A stretch of DNA of 64,000 nucleotides from Streptomyces sulphureus DSM 40104 (GTDB lineage: Bacteria > Actinomycetota > Actinomycetes > Streptomycetales > Streptomycetaceae), in the NCBI RefSeq assembly GCF_000381025.1, contig NZ_KB905814.1, positions 434,001 through 498,000 on the forward strand. Reading direction: 5' to 3'. The translations under genes were made by a program, and so were the position numbers. Positions 1-8,700 of this stretch are shown here, piece after piece; positions within the stretch are counted from its first letter, which is position 1, and every line of letters starts with the position of its first letter. Below the pieces are notes generated by a model. The model saw nothing but the letters and a program-made list of their open reading frames with translations, had not been told where the DNA came from and did not search any database.

Positions 1-74
1 AGGCGGGAGCCGATTCCACAGAGGTCAACGACCGAGTTGACGGTCACTTTCTGGTTCCTCATGAGCTCAATCAC
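1..74 (-). CDS. Possible leader-peptide ORF upstream of an off-window whiB7/wblC gene (partial)
   Basis: Read leftwards from a GTG at 74, the frame stays open for 24 codons and leaves the window. A GGAGG at 88-84 lies 9 nt upstream, an acceptable Shine-Dalgarno; an in-frame ATG at 62 is an alternative start. In actinobacteria the gene beyond the 3' end of uvrD2 is typically whiB7 (wblC in Streptomyces), whose long 5' leader carries a small upstream ORF and a transcription attenuator that answer translation inhibitors. The encoded residues do not look like the start of WhiB7 as I remember it, so a leader peptide is the better guess. The gene itself, the attenuator and the ORF end are not visible. 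Confidence 0.35.
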   Translation of the reverse strand, partial: MIELMRNQKVTVNSVVDLCGIGSR

Positions 75-198
75 GTGTCGTCGCCTCCTCTCGGCAGCTC
101 GGGACAGGGCCGCCAGGCCCGATCCGGAAGTTTTACAGGGTCCAGTACAGCACGGAATCGGCAGGAGCGGAAAGCCCCGCCTTCTCCATGTCCGAGAG

Positions 199-235
199 GC
201 TATGGGGCTCCGTGAGCCGGGCGCAAACTATTTTC
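199..235 (-). promoter_or_regulatory. Putative WhiB7/WblC-type promoter (AT-rich box + -35 + -10)
   Basis: On the minus strand an AT-rich stretch AAAATA (234-229) sits 2 nt before a TTGCGC -35-like hexamer (226-221). A 16-nt spacer and CATAGC (204-199) follow. An AT-rich element immediately upstream of -35 is the hallmark of promoters activated by WhiB7/WblC with the housekeeping sigma factor, and whiB7 activates itself. The site points toward the leader ORF at 74. The -10 is a poor match, so this is inference from position and pattern. Confidence 0.4.
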
Positions 236-300
236 CGCCGGTCTCCGTAACATCTTCCGTGACATCAACCGGACGCGTCTCCTCCGCACTCGAGACCGCT

Positions 301-320
301 CCAGGGGGCGTCGCCCCGTC
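301..320. terminator. Short hairpin downstream of uvrD2
   Basis: A GGGGC-GTC-GCCCC hairpin (5-bp stem) lies about 65 nt beyond the uvrD2 stop. There is no T-tract, so the assignment as a terminator is weak. Confidence 0.2.
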
Positions 321-381
321 ATGTAGCGAACGAACATTGCTACGTACACGGCTCGTTGGGTGCACGGACGCTCGGATCTCG

Positions 382-2679
382 TCAGTTCCGCTCGGTGCCT
401 CCGTCGGCGGCTGCGTCTTCGTCGGGCGCCTTCTCAGCGGGTGCTGTTTCGGAGGCCGTCTCCTCCGCGCCTGCCGTCCCTCCGGTGGCGAGGAGCTCCT
501 CGCCGGAGCAGAGGGCGAGGACATCGCTTCCGTAGCGGTTGAGCTTGCGTGCTCCGACGCCCGGGATGCGGCTCAAGGAAGCGGCGTCCTCGGGGACGTT
601 CTCGGCGATGGCGAGCAGGGTTCGGTCGGTGAAGATGCAGTACGCGGGCTGGCGGAGGGCCTCGGCCTGCTCGGAACGCCAGTCGCGCAGGCGCTCGTAG
701 AGGCGCTCGTCGAGCTCCGAGGGGCAGTCCTCGCACCGCATCAGCTTCATCTCGCCGGGGTGGGTGAGGGTCCGTCCGCACACCCGGCAGACGGCGGGCG
801 CCCGCTGCCTGCGCGCTCGCGGCACCGGGGCCGTCCCGCGCTCGATGCCGCCGGCGCCGCCGGATGTGCGGTGGGCGCCGCGCGAGGCAGTCCCCGGGCG
901 CAGCCCTTCGAGGAAGCGCGAGGGGCGGCGGCCCGGGCGCCCACCGGGGGTGCGCGCGAGCGCCCAGGAGAGCGCAAGGGTTCTGCGCGCGCGGGTTACG
1001 CCGACGTAGAGAAGGCGGCGCTCCTCCTCCACCTGCGCCTCCGTCTTGGCGTGTGTGAGGGGGAGCATGCCGTCGGTCAGGCCGACGAGGAAGACGGCGT
1101 CCCACTCGAGTCCCTTCGCCGAGTGGAGCGAGGCGAGGGTGACCCCTTCCACGGTCGGTGCGTGCTGGGCGTTGGCCCTGGCGTCGAGTTCGCCGACGAG
1201 GTCCCCGAGGGTGGCGTTCGGGCGGGCGGACGCGAACTCCTCGGCGAGACGCACGAGCGCGGAGAGCGACTCCCAGCGGTCCCTCACCGCGCCGGACCCG
1301 GCGGGCGGCTCGGAGCTCCAGCCCTTGGTGCCGAGGACGGCGCGGACCTGCGAGGGGAGGTCGACGGCCGTCTCCACGAGCGGGTCCCTTCCCCCGGCGC
1401 GGGCGGCGCCGCGGAGGGCGACGCCGGCCTCGCGCACCTCGGGGCGCTCGAAGAAGCGCTCGGCACCCCGGAGTTGGTAGGGGACGCCGGCGTCGGCGAG
1501 CGCCTGCTCGTAGATCTCGGACTGGGCGTTGATCCGGAAGAGGACGGCGACCTCGCTCGCCGGTACGCCCGAGGCGAGGAGCTCGCGGATGCGTTGTGCG
1601 GTGCCCTCGGCCTCGCCGGGCTCGTCGCCGTACTCGGTGAAGGTCGGGTCCGGGCCCGGGTCGCGCTGGGCGACGAGTTCGAGGCGGTGATCGGCGGCGC
1701 GCCCGTGCGCCTGGGAGAGCAGGCCGTTGGCGAGGTGGACGACCTGCGGGGTCGAGCGGTAGTCGCGCACGAGCTTGACGACGGTGGCGCTCGGGTGCCG
1801 GACGCGGAAGTCGAGGAGGTGGTCGGGGGTGGCGCCGGTGAAGGAGTAGATGGTCTGGCTGGCGTCCCCGACCACGCAGAGGCTTTCGCGCTCGCCCACC
1901 CAGAGTTGGAGGAGCCGCTGCTGGAGGGGGGAGACGTCCTGGTACTCGTCGACGACGAAGTGCTGGTACTGGGCGCGGACCGCGTCGGCGACGTCGGGGC
2001 GCTCCTGGAGGACGCCTACGGTGAGCAGCAGGACGTCCTCGAAGTCGATGACGGACCGCTCGCGCTTGATCTGCTCGTAGGCGGCGTAGATTCCGGAGGT
2101 CTCGCCCGGGTCCCTGGGTGCCTCTCGGCCCGACTTGGCCAGTGCGGCCGGATAGTCGTCGGGGACGGTCTGCGTGACCTTGGCCCACTCGATCTCGGCT
2201 GTGACGTCGCGGAGCTCGCCCCGGTCGAGGCGGATGCGGTGGCGCGCGGCCGCCTCGGCGACGAGCTGCGCCTTGCGCTCGACCAGACGCGGCAACTCCC
2301 CGCCGACCGCCCGCGGCCAGAAGAACTGGAGCTGCCGAAGCGCCGCCGAGTGGAAGGTGCGGGCCTGGACCCCGGCCGCTCCCAGCGCACGGAGCCGACC
2401 GCGCATCTCGCCCGCTGCGCGGTTGGTGAAAGTGACGGCGAGGACGCTGGCGGGCTGGAAGACGCCGGAGCGCACTCCGTACGCGATCCGGTGGGTGAGG
2501 GCTCTGGTCTTGCCCGTGCCGGCGCCGGCGAGGACGCAGACCGGGCCGCGCAGGGCAGTCGCCACCTCGCGCTGCTCCGGGTCGAGGCCCTCCAGGACAG
2601 CGTCGGCGTCCGGCGGGGGCGGGGCTGCGGGGCCGCCCGTCGCCGGAGTGAAGAGGGTGGGGTCCGTCGCTGCTGTCAC
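382..2679 (-). CDS. uvrD2: ATP-dependent DNA helicase UvrD2 (UvrD/PcrA fold with HRDC domain)
   Basis: Superfamily 1 3'-5' DNA helicase of 765 aa. The Walker A loop GAGTGKT is at residues 52-58; the Walker B/motif II VDEYQD lies in the first third, and a late motif reads LLYVGVTRARR. A Cys cluster CRVC...CEDC precedes a C-terminal HRDC domain containing IPGVGARKLNRYG. UvrD helicase plus Cys motif plus HRDC is the architecture of actinobacterial UvrD2. Start: the GTG at 2679 opens directly before the conserved region; an in-frame ATG at 2829 would run through the region carrying the mycoredoxin promoter, so it was rejected. The gene is divergent from mycoredoxin, as in mycobacteria. Confidence 0.9.
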   Translation of the reverse strand: MTAATDPTLFTPATGGPAAPPPPDADAVLEGLDPEQREVATALRGPVCVLAGAGTGKTRALTHRIAYGVRSGVFQPASVLAVTFTNRAAGEMRGRLRALGAAGVQARTFHSAALRQLQFFWPRAVGGELPRLVERKAQLVAEAAARHRIRLDRGELRDVTAEIEWAKVTQTVPDDYPAALAKSGREAPRDPGETSGIYAAYEQIKRERSVIDFEDVLLLTVGVLQERPDVADAVRAQYQHFVVDEYQDVSPLQQRLLQLWVGERESLCVVGDASQTIYSFTGATPDHLLDFRVRHPSATVVKLVRDYRSTPQVVHLANGLLSQAHGRAADHRLELVAQRDPGPDPTFTEYGDEPGEAEGTAQRIRELLASGVPASEVAVLFRINAQSEIYEQALADAGVPYQLRGAERFFERPEVREAGVALRGAARAGGRDPLVETAVDLPSQVRAVLGTKGWSSEPPAGSGAVRDRWESLSALVRLAEEFASARPNATLGDLVGELDARANAQHAPTVEGVTLASLHSAKGLEWDAVFLVGLTDGMLPLTHAKTEAQVEEERRLLYVGVTRARRTLALSWALARTPGGRPGRRPSRFLEGLRPGTASRGAHRTSGGAGGIERGTAPVPRARRQRAPAVCRVCGRTLTHPGEMKLMRCEDCPSELDERLYERLRDWRSEQAEALRQPAYCIFTDRTLLAIAENVPEDAASLSRIPGVGARKLNRYGSDVLALCSGEELLATGGTAGAEETASETAPAEKAPDEDAAADGGTERN

Positions 2680-2789
2680 CCCGCCATGCTGCCAGGTAAG
2701 GCGAGACGGACGGGCAGGCTGTCCACAGTGGGGCTGCTGCGGTACTACGAACTCCCGGGGCTCCACGGGTACTCGGACGCCCCTGCGCG

Positions 2790-2817
2790 GGGAATGGCGG
2801 TGGATGCCCGTACGTTT
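2790..2817 (+). promoter_or_regulatory. Sigma-R (SigR/SigH-type) promoter for mycoredoxin
   Basis: GGGAAT (2790-2795), then exactly 18 nt, then GTTT (2814-2817). This matches the GGAAT-N18-GTT consensus of the thiol-oxidative-stress sigma factor SigR. It lies about 78 nt before the ATG of a glutaredoxin-like gene, a typical SigR target class. The match is seen directly; the use of the promoter is inference. Confidence 0.7.
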
Positions 2818-2894
2818 CCTCTTGTGCACCGTCCGAGGTCTCGGTGCACCCGGTGCCGGCAGGGGCCGGTCGACGACGAAGGAGCAGAGGACAC

Positions 2895-3152
2895 ATGTCG
2901 GGCAGCGTGACGATGTACAGCACCACCTGGTGCGGCTACTGCCGCAGGCTGAAGGGCCAGATGGACCGCGAGGGCATTTCGTACTCGGAGGTCAACATCG
3001 AGAACGACCCGGCCTCGGCGACCTTCGTCGAAGAGGCCAACGGCGGCAACCAGACGGTGCCGACGCTCCAGGTCGTCCCCGAGGCGGGCGGTGAGCCGGT
3101 CGTCCTCACCAACCCCAGCCTCATCCAGGTGAAGGAGGCCCTCGCGAGCTGA
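2895..3152 (+). CDS. mrx: Mycoredoxin (glutaredoxin-like, mycothiol-dependent)
   Basis: 85-aa glutaredoxin-fold protein with the redox motif TTWCGYC (CxxC) near the N-terminus and a conserved TVPTL (cis-Pro loop) later. Mycoredoxins reduce protein-mycothiol mixed disulfides in actinobacteria, in the cytoplasm. Start at the ATG at 2895, preceded by GAAGGAG (2878-2884) with 10-nt spacing; an upstream in-frame ATG at 2844 lacks this signal and conserved residues. The gene is single, divergent from uvrD2 and convergent with nudC, and has its own SigR-type promoter, consistent with induction by disulfide stress. Confidence 0.92.
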   Translation: MSGSVTMYSTTWCGYCRRLKGQMDREGISYSEVNIENDPASATFVEEANGGNQTVPTLQVVPEAGGEPVVLTNPSLIQVKEALAS

Positions 3153-3160
3153 GCGCCGCC

Positions 3161-3187
3161 GGCCGCCCCTCTCACGCAGGGGCGGCC
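3161..3187. terminator. Bidirectional terminator between mycoredoxin and nudC
   Basis: A perfect 10-bp stem, GGCCGCCCCT (3161-3170) and AGGGGCGGCC (3178-3187), with a 7-nt loop. It is centred between two convergent genes. Confidence 0.7.
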
Positions 3188-3232
3188 GAGCTCCAATCAC
3201 CGCAAGCTACGAGGGAGTTCGCTTCCGAAGCG

Positions 3233-4210
3233 CTAGCTCGACCGGGTGCGGGGCAGCGGGCCGCCGTACCAGCGTTCGACGAGGCGCGACGCAATCGAGA
3301 TGCCGGTCGGCGGAAGCACCCTTCCGCGCTCGATCGACTCGGCGAGCTCCTCCCGCGAGAACCAGCGGGCCTCCTCGATCTCGTCCCCGTCGACCTCGAT
3401 CTCCGGCGAGACCGCACGTGCCATGAAGCCGAGCATCAGGCTCGAGGGAAACGGCCACGGCTGGCTGCCCACGTACTCGACGGGGCCGACGCCGACCCCG
3501 GCCTCCTCCTGCACCTCGCGCCGGACCGCGGCCTCTATCGACTCGCCGGGCTCGACGAACCCGGCGAGCGTGGAGAACCTGCCCTCGGGCCAGTGGACCT
3601 GGCGGCCGAGGAGCGCCCGGTCCTGGTCGTCGGTGACGAGCATGATCACGGCAGGGTCTGTGCGCGGATAGTGCTCGGCGCCGCAGGCGGTGCAGCGTCG
3701 GATGTGGCCCGCGGCCGCGATGACGGTGCGCTCGCCGCAGCGCGAGCAGAAGCGGTGGGTGCGCTGCCAGTTCTCCAGGCCGACGGCGTGTGCGAGGAGT
3801 TCCCCGTCGCGCTCCGAGAGGGCGCCGGCCTCACGCAGCCCCGCGGGCCGCGCGAGGTCGTCGAAGCGGCCGGGGAGGGTGTCTTTCTGGATCGCGAAGT
3901 AGCGGACGCCCTCGGTGTCGGTGCCGAGGAAGTAGCGGTGGGCCTCGGTGTAAGGCGCTTCGAAGGCCGGGGTCGTCACCAGTTCGGTGCGGCCGTCCTC
4001 GGTGTCCTCGACCAGGGCCGTGCCGCCCGAGACCACGAAGACCCGGGTCGTCGGGTGGCTCCAGGCCGCGGCGAGCCAGGCTTCGTCGAGTCTGTGGTGC
4101 GAGGCGCGGTCGATGCCGCCGGTGCTGCTCAGGCAGATCGATGCGGCCGGGTCCGCGGCGGGTACGGTCTCCACGCCGTCGCCTGCGGTGTGGTCGGTCG
4201 AGGTGGTCAC
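3233..4210 (-). CDS. nudC: NADH pyrophosphatase / NAD+ diphosphatase NudC (Nudix)
   Basis: 325-aa Nudix hydrolase that cleaves NAD(H) to NMN(H) and AMP; bacterial NudC also removes NAD caps from RNA 5' ends. A zinc ribbon, CSRC (C155, C158) and CTAC (C173, C176), precedes the Nudix box at 217-239, beginning GFVEPGESIEAAVRREV. The NudC signature SQPWPFP is at 249-255, which separates it from other Nudix families. Start: the GTG at 4210, with AAGGAGGAG 12 nt upstream; no better start lies between it and the conserved region. It lies 85 nt after the M20 peptidase gene and probably ends the adnAB-peptidase transcription unit. Confidence 0.9.
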   Translation of the reverse strand: MTTSTDHTAGDGVETVPAADPAASICLSSTGGIDRASHHRLDEAWLAAAWSHPTTRVFVVSGGTALVEDTEDGRTELVTTPAFEAPYTEAHRYFLGTDTEGVRYFAIQKDTLPGRFDDLARPAGLREAGALSERDGELLAHAVGLENWQRTHRFCSRCGERTVIAAAGHIRRCTACGAEHYPRTDPAVIMLVTDDQDRALLGRQVHWPEGRFSTLAGFVEPGESIEAAVRREVQEEAGVGVGPVEYVGSQPWPFPSSLMLGFMARAVSPEIEVDGDEIEEARWFSREELAESIERGRVLPPTGISIASRLVERWYGGPLPRTRSS

Positions 4211-4295
4211 TGCTGCTTTCCACTCCTCCTTGATCGGAGTCGGTCGGGGGCCGGTCGTCCGCCGGGCCTCGGATGACGGAGTGCGTACGGTCCGG

Positions 4296-5726
4296 TCAAA
4301 CGCCGTCCGACGGGCGCCACTCGGCGAGCTCGCTCCACAGGTAGGCCGCCGTCTCCGCGCCCTTGAGGAGGAGGTCGAGTTCGACCTTCTCGTTGGGTGC
4401 GTGCCAGCCGTCGGACGGGACGGAGATGCCGAGGAAGAGCACGGGCGCCCCGAGCACGTCGCGCAGGTCGGCGGCCGGGCCCGAGCCGCCCTCCCTGGTG
4501 AGCCCGACGGAGGTTTCGAAGGCGCGGCCCATCGCGCGGAGGAGGGAGCGCAGCGCGGGGTGGTCGAGCGGGGTGAGGCAGGGGCGGGTGGAGCCGCCGG
4601 AGGTGATCTCGTGGCGGATGCCAGCCGGGAGGCGCTCGGCGACCCAGGTGCGGAGGGCGTCCTCGACACGGGCCGCGTCCTGCCCCTCCACGAGGCGGAA
4701 CGAGAGCTTCAACTGTGCAGCGGAGGGGACGATCGTCTTTCCGCCGGGGCCCTGGTAGCCGCCGCCGATACCGTTCACCTCCGCGGTGGGGCGGGCCCAG
4801 ACACGCTCCAGAGTGGAGTAGCCCTGCTCTCCGAGCGCCGCGTGCGAGTGCGCCGTACGGAGCCAGGCGTCCTCGTCGAACGGCAGCTCGGCGAAGAGTC
4901 GGCGCTCCTCGGCGGTGAGCTCCACGACGCCGTCGTAGAAGCCGGGGAGGGTGACCCGCCGCTCGTCGTCGTGGAGTGCGGCCGCCAACCGTGCCGCCTC
5001 CGTCGCCGGGTTGGGGACGGCGCCGCCGAAGGAGCCGGAGTGGATGTCCTGGTCGGGGCCTGCCAGGTCGATCTGGAGGTCGAGGAGTCCGCGCATGCCG
5101 GTGCAGACGGTGGGCGTCTCCCGGCCCCACATCCCGGTGTCGGAGACGATCACCGCGTCGCACGCGAGGCGCGCGGCCCGGGCCCGGAGGAGGTCGGCGA
5201 AGTGCGGCGACCCCGACTCCTCCTCGCCCTCGACGAGGAGCTTTAGGTGTACGGCGGGGGCTGTGCGGCCCGTCGCAGCGAGGTGCGCGCGGAGGCCGAG
5301 TGTGTGGAAGAACACCTGGCCCTTGTCGTCGGCTGCGCCGCGTGCGTAGAGGCGGCCCTCGCGCTCCGTCGGCTCGAACGGGTCGGTGAGCCAGCCGTCC
5401 TCGACCGCGGCGGGCTGCACGTCGTGATGGCCGTAGACGAGGACCGTCGGCGCCTCGGGATCGGACGCCGGCCACTCGGCGAAGACGGCCGGAGCGCCCG
5501 GCTCCGCCGCGGTGCCCGTCTCCCAGACCTCCGCGGTGGGGAAGCCGATCGAGGCGAGTCGGGAGGCGAGCCACTCGGCGCTCTTCCGCACCTCGCCCGC
5601 CCGCCCCGGTTCGGCGGAGACGGAGGCGATGCGGAGCCACTCGCCGAGTTCGGTGAGGAAACCGCTGCGCTGCTCGTCGAGGAAGGCGCGGACGGCGCTC
5701 TCCTCGTCCTGGGAGAGGGTGGTCAT
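4296..5726 (-). CDS. M20-family dipeptidase / metallopeptidase
   Basis: 476-aa zinc-dependent M20 peptidase, cytosolic (no signal peptide). Visible metal and catalytic motifs are VYGHHDVQP (first metal His and Asp), RGAADDKG (bridging Asp), VEGEEESGS (catalytic and metal Glu) and the late SDGWHAPNE (metal His). A dimerisation insert lies between. The family cleaves dipeptides or acylated amino acids; the substrate cannot be read. Start at the ATG at 5726, only 10 nt after the adnB stop, so it is probably co-transcribed with adnAB. Confidence 0.85.
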   Translation of the reverse strand: MTTLSQDEESAVRAFLDEQRSGFLTELGEWLRIASVSAEPGRAGEVRKSAEWLASRLASIGFPTAEVWETGTAAEPGAPAVFAEWPASDPEAPTVLVYGHHDVQPAAVEDGWLTDPFEPTEREGRLYARGAADDKGQVFFHTLGLRAHLAATGRTAPAVHLKLLVEGEEESGSPHFADLLRARAARLACDAVIVSDTGMWGRETPTVCTGMRGLLDLQIDLAGPDQDIHSGSFGGAVPNPATEAARLAAALHDDERRVTLPGFYDGVVELTAEERRLFAELPFDEDAWLRTAHSHAALGEQGYSTLERVWARPTAEVNGIGGGYQGPGGKTIVPSAAQLKLSFRLVEGQDAARVEDALRTWVAERLPAGIRHEITSGGSTRPCLTPLDHPALRSLLRAMGRAFETSVGLTREGGSGPAADLRDVLGAPVLFLGISVPSDGWHAPNEKVELDLLLKGAETAAYLWSELAEWRPSDGV

Positions 5727-5736
5727 GACACCGACC

Positions 5737-8700
5737 CTATCCGGCATCCGGGCGACCCCGGGCATCCGAGCCCGTCGCCGGGGAGAGCAGGCGCTCCAGC
5801 TCCGCGCGCTCCGGCAGCCGGTCGGGGCGCTCCACCTCGCCGCTGCGGACGTGGACGAAGACGGCGTCGACGGCGGAGAGCGGAACGCCCTGCTGTTCGG
5901 CCCAGGCGAGGCGGTAGACGGCGAGCTGGAGCGGGTCGGCGGCGCGGCCCGTCTTCCAGTCGACGATCTCCCAGCGGACCCCCTCGGGACCCCGAGTGCG
6001 GTAGACGGCGTCGATCCGGCCGCGGACGAGCCGGCCGGCGAGGACTAGCTGGAAGGGGGCCTCGACGCGGTACGGGGCACGCCTGGCGTACTCGGTGTGC
6101 TCGAACGCCTCCTTGAGTGCGGAGAGGTCGCGCTCGTCGGTGATCTCCGGCTGGTCCTCCTCGGCCTCGGCGCCCGGGAGTTCGTCCGGGCCGAGCATCG
6201 GAAGCGTCAATTCCTCGAAGCGCGACTCCACCCAGGCGTGGAAGCGCGTACCCCGGCGCGCAGCGGCCGGCTGGGGAGGCCGGGGCATCGGGCGGGCGAG
6301 CTCGCGGGCGAAACGCTCCTCGTCCGCGGCGAGGCGGAGGAACTGGGAAGCGGTGAGGGTGGCGGGGAGGGGGACGTCGCGGACGGCTGCGCGCGAGCGT
6401 TGCAACTCCCGCGCGAGCGCGTCGAGATCGCCGTCCCAGGAGCCGACGAGTTTCGCCTCCTCGGGGCTGAGGAGGGCGGTCTCCTCCGCGCCGTCGTCCG
6501 GCGGTACCGGCTCGGGCGGTTCTGCCTGGCCGTGTTCGTGCTGCCGGGGCCGGGCTTCCGGGACGTGGGGCGGCCCCTGCTCGTACGGCTCCGGTTCCGG
6601 TGCGGAGTGCCGGTCCGAGGCGTGCGGTATCGGGTGCGCGGTCGGACCCGGCTGCGGAACGCTCAGCTCCGGTCCCGGGCCGGACCGTCCGTCCCAGGCG
6701 TGCGACGCCGGGTGCCGCTCGTCGGGCTGGGCCGGCTGCCCAGTCGGGTCCGGCTGCTGAACGTTCAGCTCCGGTTCCGGGTCGGGCTGTCGCTCGTAGG
6801 CGTGCGACGCCGGATGCCGTGAACCTGACGGGGTCGACTGCCCGGACGGGTCCGGTTGCCCGACGCCCGGCTCCGGCCCCGGGCCGGACTTCCTATCCCG
6901 GGCGGAGGACACCGGACGACCCTCGCCGGACCGGCCCGACCGCCCACTCCCGTCCGGCCGCCCGACGCGCGACTGCGATCCCGAGTCGGGCCGTCCGTCC
7001 CAGGTGTGCGACGACGGATGCCGTTCATCAGGCCGATCCGACCGCCCAGTCGGGCCCGGCCGCCCGACGCGCGACGCCGGTGCACGGCCGTCCTCGGTTC
7101 GCGGTGCGGAGCCCGGAGCCGGCCCGTGGACGTCTCCGCAACCGCGCTGGGGGACGGCCCCGGAAACCGGATCGGAGCCGCGCTCCGGCACCAGTCCTCG
7201 TGAGTCCGCTAGGGAGGGATCTCCGGGCGAGGAGGCCGATCGGTGGTCCGAATCCGGCGCAAGCTCCGGGGCAGCCGCCTCCTCCAGCGCGAACTCCCCC
7301 TCGGCTGCGGTGCGATCAGGCGCCCACAGGCCCACCTCTTCGGGACCGGGCGCCTCGCCCGCCCCGGGTGACGGCCGCTGCCCGGGGGCATCGGACGGGT
7401 CACCCCGCTCCAGCCGGTCGAGGACGGAGCGTGCCGCCTGTCGGCGCAAGCGGAGCGCATCGGCGTCGAGCGGGAGGGGCCAGACGGGGTCCTCCTCGGG
7501 CTCCTCGAGAGCCGGGTTCTGCGCGGTGTCGGGGGGAGGCTCCGCCCAGTGGTCCACCTCGCCGGCCGCCGGACCGGACTCGCAGTGCGTTCGGAGTGCC
7601 TGGAGGAACGCGGAGGGGCCGCGGCGCCGCTTCTGCTCCGGGCCCCACCAGTGTCCCGACCCGAGCAGGAGCGAGCGGGGGCGGGTGAAGGTGACGTAGC
7701 CGAGGCGGAGTTCCTCGGTGGCCTGGTGTGCGCGGAGGTCGGCGTCGTACGTGCGCAGGGACTGTGAGGTCCACTCCTCGACGGCGGGCAGAGTCGCGGC
7801 GTCACCGCGCAGCGGATGCGGGAGGACGTGGGCCCTGGCGAGCCAGGACTCGCGTGGCTGCTCAGTCGGGAAGCGCTTGGCGACGAGGCCCGGTACGGCG
7901 ACGACGTCCCACTCCAGGCCCTTCGCCTTGTGCGCGGTGAGCACCTTGACGGTGTCCTCGCCGCCGGGGAGCGAGCTGTCGAGGCCCTTCTCGTACTGCT
8001 CGGCGGCGCGGAGGAAGCCGAGGAAGGCGAGGAGGGTCGCCTCGCCGTCGAGCGAGGCGAAGCCGGCCGCCACGTCGAGGAACTGTGCGAGGGTCTCCCG
8101 GCGGCGGGCGGCGAGCGCCTGCGGGGAGGCGGCGAGCTCCACCTCGAGGCCCGTCTGCGAGAGGACCCGATGGAGGACGTCCATGAGCGGGTCGCCGAGC
8201 GAGCGGCGCAGTTCCCGCAGTTCGGCGGCGAGCCGGGCGAAGCGGACGCGGGCCGCGGGGGAGAACGGGAGGCCGTCGTCGTCGAACTCCGGGTCGAGGA
8301 AGGTCTCCAGGGCGTCGGCGAGAGAGCTGAGCTCGGCCGGGTCGGTGCCCTCGACCGCGGCGGCGAGGCGGGCGTCGGTGTCCTCGGGCCGGGCGGGGGC
8401 GCCTCCGACGAGGAGCCGCGCGCGGCGGCCGAGGAGCGCCAGGTCGCGCGGGCCGATGCGCCAGCGCGGGCCCGTGAGGATGCGGACGAGGGCAGCGTTG
8501 GCCGTCGGGTCCTGGAGGACCTCGCAGACGGCGACGAGGTCGGCGACCTCGGGGAGGTGCAGCAGCCCGGAGAGCCCGACCACTTCGACGGGCAACTCCC
8601 GCTCCACGAGCACCCGCTGGAGCTGCGCGAAGTCGCCGGCGCCGCGGCAGAGCACGGCTATCTCACCGGGCGGCGTGCCGGTGCGTACGAGGTGCGCGAG

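Noticed and set aside
37..2910. 957-codon open frame on the + strand opposite uvrD2
   Set aside because: Antisense to a clear UvrD helicase; composition is typical of the third-position GC effect in high-GC DNA and no domain is visible.
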